Shown here: positions 6,965 to 10,355 of the stretch, in pieces | How positions within the stretch are numbered: the stretch's first letter is position 1 | Layout: each line of letters opens with the position of its first letter | Assembly: GCA_021298235.1 (NCBI GenBank) | Contig: JAJTDX010000072.1 | Coordinates: 1 to 10,355, forward strand | Direction: 5' to 3' | DNA from: Cryomorphaceae bacterium | GTDB taxonomy: Bacteria; Bacteroidota; Bacteroidia; Flavobacteriales; Crocinitomicaceae | DNA length: 10,355 nucleotides | The notes under the pieces: model-generated | What the model was told of the DNA's origin: nothing | What the model saw: the letters and a program-made list of their open reading frames with translations, nothing else | Database searches by the model: none | Program-made: the position numbers and the translations under genes

Positions 6965-7125
6965 AAACGAATAAATTGTTGAAAAGTACCCAAAAAAGTC
7001 AATTTTTCACAGATTTTTGTTAGTAAAAAGCATCGCTTTTAAAACCATCGATCGGTCCAATATATCTAATTTCGGAACTTGCTTCAAACACGCAAATCGC
7101 GTGCTCAAATTTATTAAGTGACAAG

Positions 7126-9686
7126 ATGGCAGACGGAGAAAAAATAATCCAGATTAACATTGAAGATGAAATGAAATCAGCCTACATCGATTATTCGATG
7201 TCGGTGATTGTTTCAAGAGCTTTACCTGATGTACGTGATGGTTTCAAGCCAGTACACAGAAGAGTACTATATGGAATGCAAGACCTAGGCGTCTTTTCAA
7301 ACAGGCCTTATAAAAAGTCGGCAAGAATCGTTGGAGAAGTGTTGGGAAAATATCACCCTCACGGCGACAGCTCGGTGTATGACACTATGGTCCGTATGGC
7401 GCAGCCCTGGTCGCTTCGCTACCCCCTGGTAGATGGACAGGGTAACTTTGGATCCGTGGATGGCGATAGTCCTGCTGCGATGCGATACACAGAGGCCAGG
7501 CTACGGAAGATTGCTGAGGAAATGCTCGACGATCTCGATAAGGAACGGTTAATTTTGCTCCCAACTTCGACGAGAGCCTCGAAGAGCCAACGGTTCTACC
7601 TACAAAAGTTCCAAACTTACTCGTAAATGGTGCTGCAGGTATTGCAGTAGGTATGGCTACAAACATGGCGCCGCACAACCTTTCAGAAGTGGTTGATGGA
7701 ATTGTCGCCTATGTTGACAACAAGGATATTGAGGTTGAGGAATTGCTCAAATTCGTTAAAGCCCCAGACTTCCCTACCGGCGGAATCATATACGGATACG
7801 AAGGTGTTCGTGAGGCACTTCTAACCGGACGTGGCCGGATTGTCATGAGAGCAAAAGCAGAAATAGAGGAATATAACGGTCGCGAGCAGATCATTGTGAC
7901 TGAAATACCTTATCAGGTGAACAAGGCGGACATGATTAAGAAAACCGCTGAGCTTGTCAACGATAAAAAAATCGAAGGCATTTCCGATATCAGAGATGAG
8001 TCAGACAGAAACGGGATGCGCATTGTCTACGAAATCAAAAGAGATGCCATTGCCAATGTTGTATTAAACAAGCTCTACAAGTTCACCTCTCTACAGACGT
8101 CATTTTCCGTAAACAACATTTGCTTGGTGGATGGCCGACCTCAGTTGTTGAACCTGAAAGAGCTCATCTCAAATTTTGTTGACTTCCGACATGAAGTAGT
8201 TGTTCGCAGAACGAAATATGAGTTGCGCAAGGCAGAGGAACGTGCACACATTCTTGAAGGTCTGATTATTGCTTCCGACAATATTGACGAAGTAATAGAA
8301 ATTATTAAAGCATCCGCAAGCCCTGACGATGCGCGAGATAAACTTGCCACACGTTTCGGGCTGTCTGAAATTCAGACCAGAGCAATTGTAGACATGCGCC
8401 TTCGTCAGTTGACCGGACTCGAGCAAGACAAGCTTCGTGCGGAATACGATGACCTAATGAAAACCATTGCCGACCTGAAAGATATTTTGGATCGTGAGGA
8501 GCGTCGCATGGAGATCATTAAAAATGAGCTTCTGGAGGTAAAAGAACGATTCGGTGATGCACGTCGCTCCATCATTGAATACTCTGCATCCGAAATGCGA
8601 ATGGAAGATCTTATTGCTGACGAAGAAGTCGTAGTAACAATCTCTCATGCTGGTTACATTAAACGAACAAGTTTAACAGAATATAAGGTACAAAACCGCG
8701 GTGGAATGGGATCGAAAGGTTCTGCCACACGCGACAAGGACTTCCTCGAACATTTATTCGTCGCAACCAACCACAACTACCTTCTTATTTTCACGGAAAA
8801 AGGAAGATGTTTCTGGATGCGTGTCTTTGAAATACCTGAAGGAAACAAAACATCCAAAGGAAGAGCAATACAGAATTTGATCAATATTCCTCAGGATGAC
8901 AAGGTGAAGACCTATGTTAAAGTTCAGGATCTTACAGACAAAGAATACCTCGAAAATAACTTTATTGTGATGTGCTCCAAGCAAGGCGTCATTAAAAAGA
9001 CATCTTTGGAAGCCTATTCACGACCTAGATCGAATGGTATTAATGCGATTACGATCCGTGAGAACGATGAATTGCTTGAAGCAAAATTGACGAATGGCAC
9101 GAATGAGATCGTTCTTGCAACGGCCTCCGGACGGGCTATACGATTCAATGAATCGACTGTTCGACCAATGGGAAGGAATGCATCGGGCGTTCGCGGAGTA
9201 TCACTTGCAGGCGCAACAGATCAGGTAGTCGGTATGATCTGTGTTGAAGATGTTTATTCTACCATTCTTGTAGTTTCTGAGAAAGGGTACGGAAAACGGA
9301 CTTACCTGAACGATCCGGAAGACAAAGAGCCTGTATACCGTATTACGAACCGCGGAGGAAAAGGAGTCAAAACGCTCAATATCACAGACAAAACAGGCCC
9401 TCTTCTTTCCATATTGAATGTCACAGACGAAGAAGATCTAATGATCATTACTCGAAATGGAATTACTATCCGAATGCACATTGACACCATACGAACTATG
9501 GGGCGTGCAGCACAAGGTGTACGTTTGATCAACCTGAAAAACAATTCAGAAATCGCCGCAATCGCAAGGGTTCCGCGATCAGACGAGGATGAGGAAGAGT
9601 TTGATGAAAATGGAAATCCAATCGATCCGATCAATGAAAGTGATTCCGAAAGTGGCACAGATATTGAAAACACAGATGTGGAATAA
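7126..9686 (+). CDS. gyrA: DNA gyrase subunit A, interrupted by one frameshift
   Basis: GyrA breaks and rejoins DNA to introduce negative supercoils together with GyrB. The first segment (7126-7545) encodes the winged-helix start, with active-site Tyr121 in [10 protein letters not shown]. The quinolone-determining region GDSSVYD has Ser82 and Asp86 (E. coli Ser83, Asp87), i.e. the sensitive type. After 7545 the frame moves by -1: read from 7548 the protein continues VNFAPNFDE and on to the stop at 9686. Restoring one base (GAACGG to GAAACGG) gives E-T-V-N-F, the expected family sequence, and a full product of about 853 residues. The C-terminal beta-pinwheel starts near residue 500. It has a GyrA-box-like [10 protein letters not shown] (about 523-532), which favours GyrA over ParC, and an acidic tail follows. 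As written, the zero frame ends at 7626 after 166 residues. An essential gene with otherwise perfect conservation points to a sequencing or assembly error more than to a real pseudogene. Confidence 0.95.
7543..7550 (+). other. frameshift site in gyrA (apparent one-base deletion)
   Basis: The codons before are DLDKE (ending GAA 7543-7545). The next family residues T-V-N-F-x-P-N-F-D-E appear only if one A is added after 7545, giving GAA ACG GTT. Conserved sequence runs right up to both sides, so the lesion can be placed within a few bases. No slippery heptamer or pseudoknot for programmed frameshifting is evident here. Confidence 0.9.
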
Positions 9687-9695
9687 TTAATTTTG
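9664..9695 (+). promoter_or_regulatory. promoter for the TPR-like gene
   Basis: TAATTTTG at 9688-9695 matches the Bacteroidota -7 element TAnnTTTG exactly. A TTG at 9664-9666 stands 21 bases upstream, inside the accepted spacing range for the -33 element. The predicted start near 9702 gives a leader of about 19 bases. The -7 element begins two bases after the gyrA stop, so the next gene is probably expressed on its own as well as by read-through. Confidence 0.55.
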
Positions 9696-9720
9696 TGCAT
9701 CCTAAAATAAAATTGAAACA

Positions 9721-10355
9721 TGAAACATCTTTTTAAAGCCGGTATCTTCTCTCTTACGGCAACTTTGTTTTCTACAGTAACTTTTGGACAAAAGGCCAAC
9801 GAAACATCCGCTGCACTTGAGTACATTAAATTCAAGGACAATATGCAAATGGTCATGATGGGCAGTGGAAATATGGAAACCGGTCAGACAGCTCTTAAAA
9901 AGGCGAAAGAATTCATTGACCTGGCTGCGGAGAATGAAAGCACCAAAAAAAGTCCTAAAACACTTTTCTACAAAGGAGAAATTTACACGGCTTATTTACT
10001 TGCTTTTGGAATGGATACGGTTTTGATGAAGGAGCATGGTGAAGAATACTTGAACACAGGTCTTGAAAGCTACAAACAATCTTTGGCAGTCAGCTCCAAA
10101 TTCAAAACTGACATCGAAGAATCAATCAATCAAAAGAAGGGATTGTTCGGAATGGGGATCAACCAAATGTATGACAAGGGCATGTACAAAGAAACTGCTG
10201 AAGCTTACGAATTTCAGGTTCGACTTTCAGATGTATTGGGACAGGTTGACACTTCATCTATCTACAACGCTGCGATTTGTTACGACCGCGCGAATGAATT
10301 CGACAAGGCTGCAGTTAATTATCTGAAGTTGGCAAAGATGAATTATAAAGCAACT
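9721..10355 (+). CDS. exported tetratricopeptide-repeat-like protein, N-terminal 211 codons (3' end outside window)
   Basis: ATG 9721 opens a frame with no stop to the window end. The first 23 residues (MKHLFKAGIF, then a hydrophobic stretch ending TVTFG before QKA) look like a Sec signal peptide, so the product is probably periplasmic or outer-membrane associated. The mature part is helical. It contains paired-helix stretches such as KTLFYKGEIYTAY (about 80-92), YKETAEAYEFQVRL (about 155-168) and SSIYNAAICYDRANEFDKAAVNYLKLA (about 179-205, in pieces); the last fits the TPR pattern well. TPR proteins scaffold protein-protein contacts; no specific partner can be named. TPR genes directly after gyrA are common in Bacteroidota. 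The upstream sequence is A-rich without a Shine-Dalgarno, which is normal in this phylum. Confidence 0.85.

Larger units (their letters stand above)
6911..7125. other. divergent clpC/gyrA intergenic region
   Basis: This 215-bp A/T-rich spacer must hold the start signals for both genes. Besides the clpC elements listed separately, it holds two small inverted repeats on the gyrA side: AAAAGC/GCTTTT at 7026-7031 and 7035-7040 (loop ATC), and CACGC/GCGTG at 7089-7093 and 7099-7103, the latter 22 bases before the gyrA ATG. A TAATTTCG at 7067-7074 is one mismatch from the Bacteroidota -7 element and is the best gyrA promoter candidate, but no -33 TTG stands at a suitable distance. No CIRCE-type heat-shock repeat (TTAGCACTC-N9-GAGTGCTAA) and no small ORF or RNA gene is seen. 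Confidence 0.5.

Noticed and set aside
6911..7125. CIRCE or CtsR-type heat-shock operator upstream of clpC
   Set aside because: No TTAGCACTC-N9-GAGTGCTAA repeat and no tandem GGTCAAA-type heptamers are present; only a short hairpin is seen.
7540..7626. Programmed -1 frameshifting in gyrA
   Set aside because: A -1 slip after GAA 7543-7545 would give the right protein, but the local codons AAG GAA CGG do not allow re-pairing in the -1 frame, no downstream stimulatory structure is apparent, and GyrA is not known to use this. A missing base is simpler.
7126..9686. ParC (topoisomerase IV) in place of GyrA
   Set aside because: The full six-blade-like C-terminal domain with a [10 protein letters not shown] box and the acidic tail fit GyrA of Bacteroidota better than ParC, whose C-terminal domain lacks the box.
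9302..9856. Long - strand open frame (184 codons) opposite the gyrA 3' end
   Set aside because: It lies antisense to well-conserved GyrA coding sequence and the TPR gene start, and its Ser/Arg-rich product has no recognisable domain; it is a shadow of codon bias.
10063..10326. + strand open frame of 87 codons near the right end
   Set aside because: It is in another frame of the TPR-like gene, whose own frame is open from 9721 to the end and carries a signal peptide and TPR pattern.

Overview
The window reads as a chromosomal stretch of a Bacteroidota (Bacteroidetes) genome. The evidence is the long coiled-coil form of an RluA-family pseudouridine synthase, an ArsR/DUF6428/ArsC-like/ACR3 arsenic operon, a ClpC with high similarity to the Bacteroidota type, A/T-rich leaders without Shine-Dalgarno sequences for most genes, and exact matches to the phylum's TAnnTTTG -7 promoter element. 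The order or family cannot be fixed from the sequence alone.

Layout, left to right. (i) Bases 1-127 hold the 3' end of a MurQ-like MurNAc-6-phosphate etherase gene, followed after one base by an RluA-type pseudouridine synthase gene (129-1799). (ii) A compact four-gene arsenic-resistance operon on the + strand (1844-4321) contains an ArsR repressor, a DUF6428 protein, a thioredoxin-type arsenate reductase-like protein and an ACR3 arsenite exporter. A 24-bp imperfect palindrome just upstream is a good candidate ArsR operator, and a strong hairpin plus T-tract (4337-4374) ends the operon. (iii) clpC lies on the - strand (4388-6910). (iv) A 215-bp divergent intergenic region (6911-7125) serves clpC and gyrA. 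(v) gyrA lies on the + strand (7126-9686) and is interrupted by an apparent single-base deletion near 7545. (vi) An exact-consensus promoter and the first 211 codons of an exported TPR-like protein (9721 to the window end) close the window.

How the genes work together: arsenate would be reduced by the ArsC-like enzyme to arsenite, which ACR3 exports; ArsR would release the operator when it binds As(III). The role of DUF6428 is unknown, but both it and ArsR end in Cys-Cys, which suggests that metalloid or thiol chemistry may be shared in this operon. The remaining genes are housekeeping: cell-wall recycling, RNA modification, protein quality control and DNA supercoiling.

I found no mobile element, CRISPR array, tRNA or rRNA, and no convincing new defence or biosynthetic system. 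The points most worth a second look are the gyrA frameshift, the Cys-rich C-termini in the ars operon, the ArsC P-loop variant, and the clpC leader hairpin.
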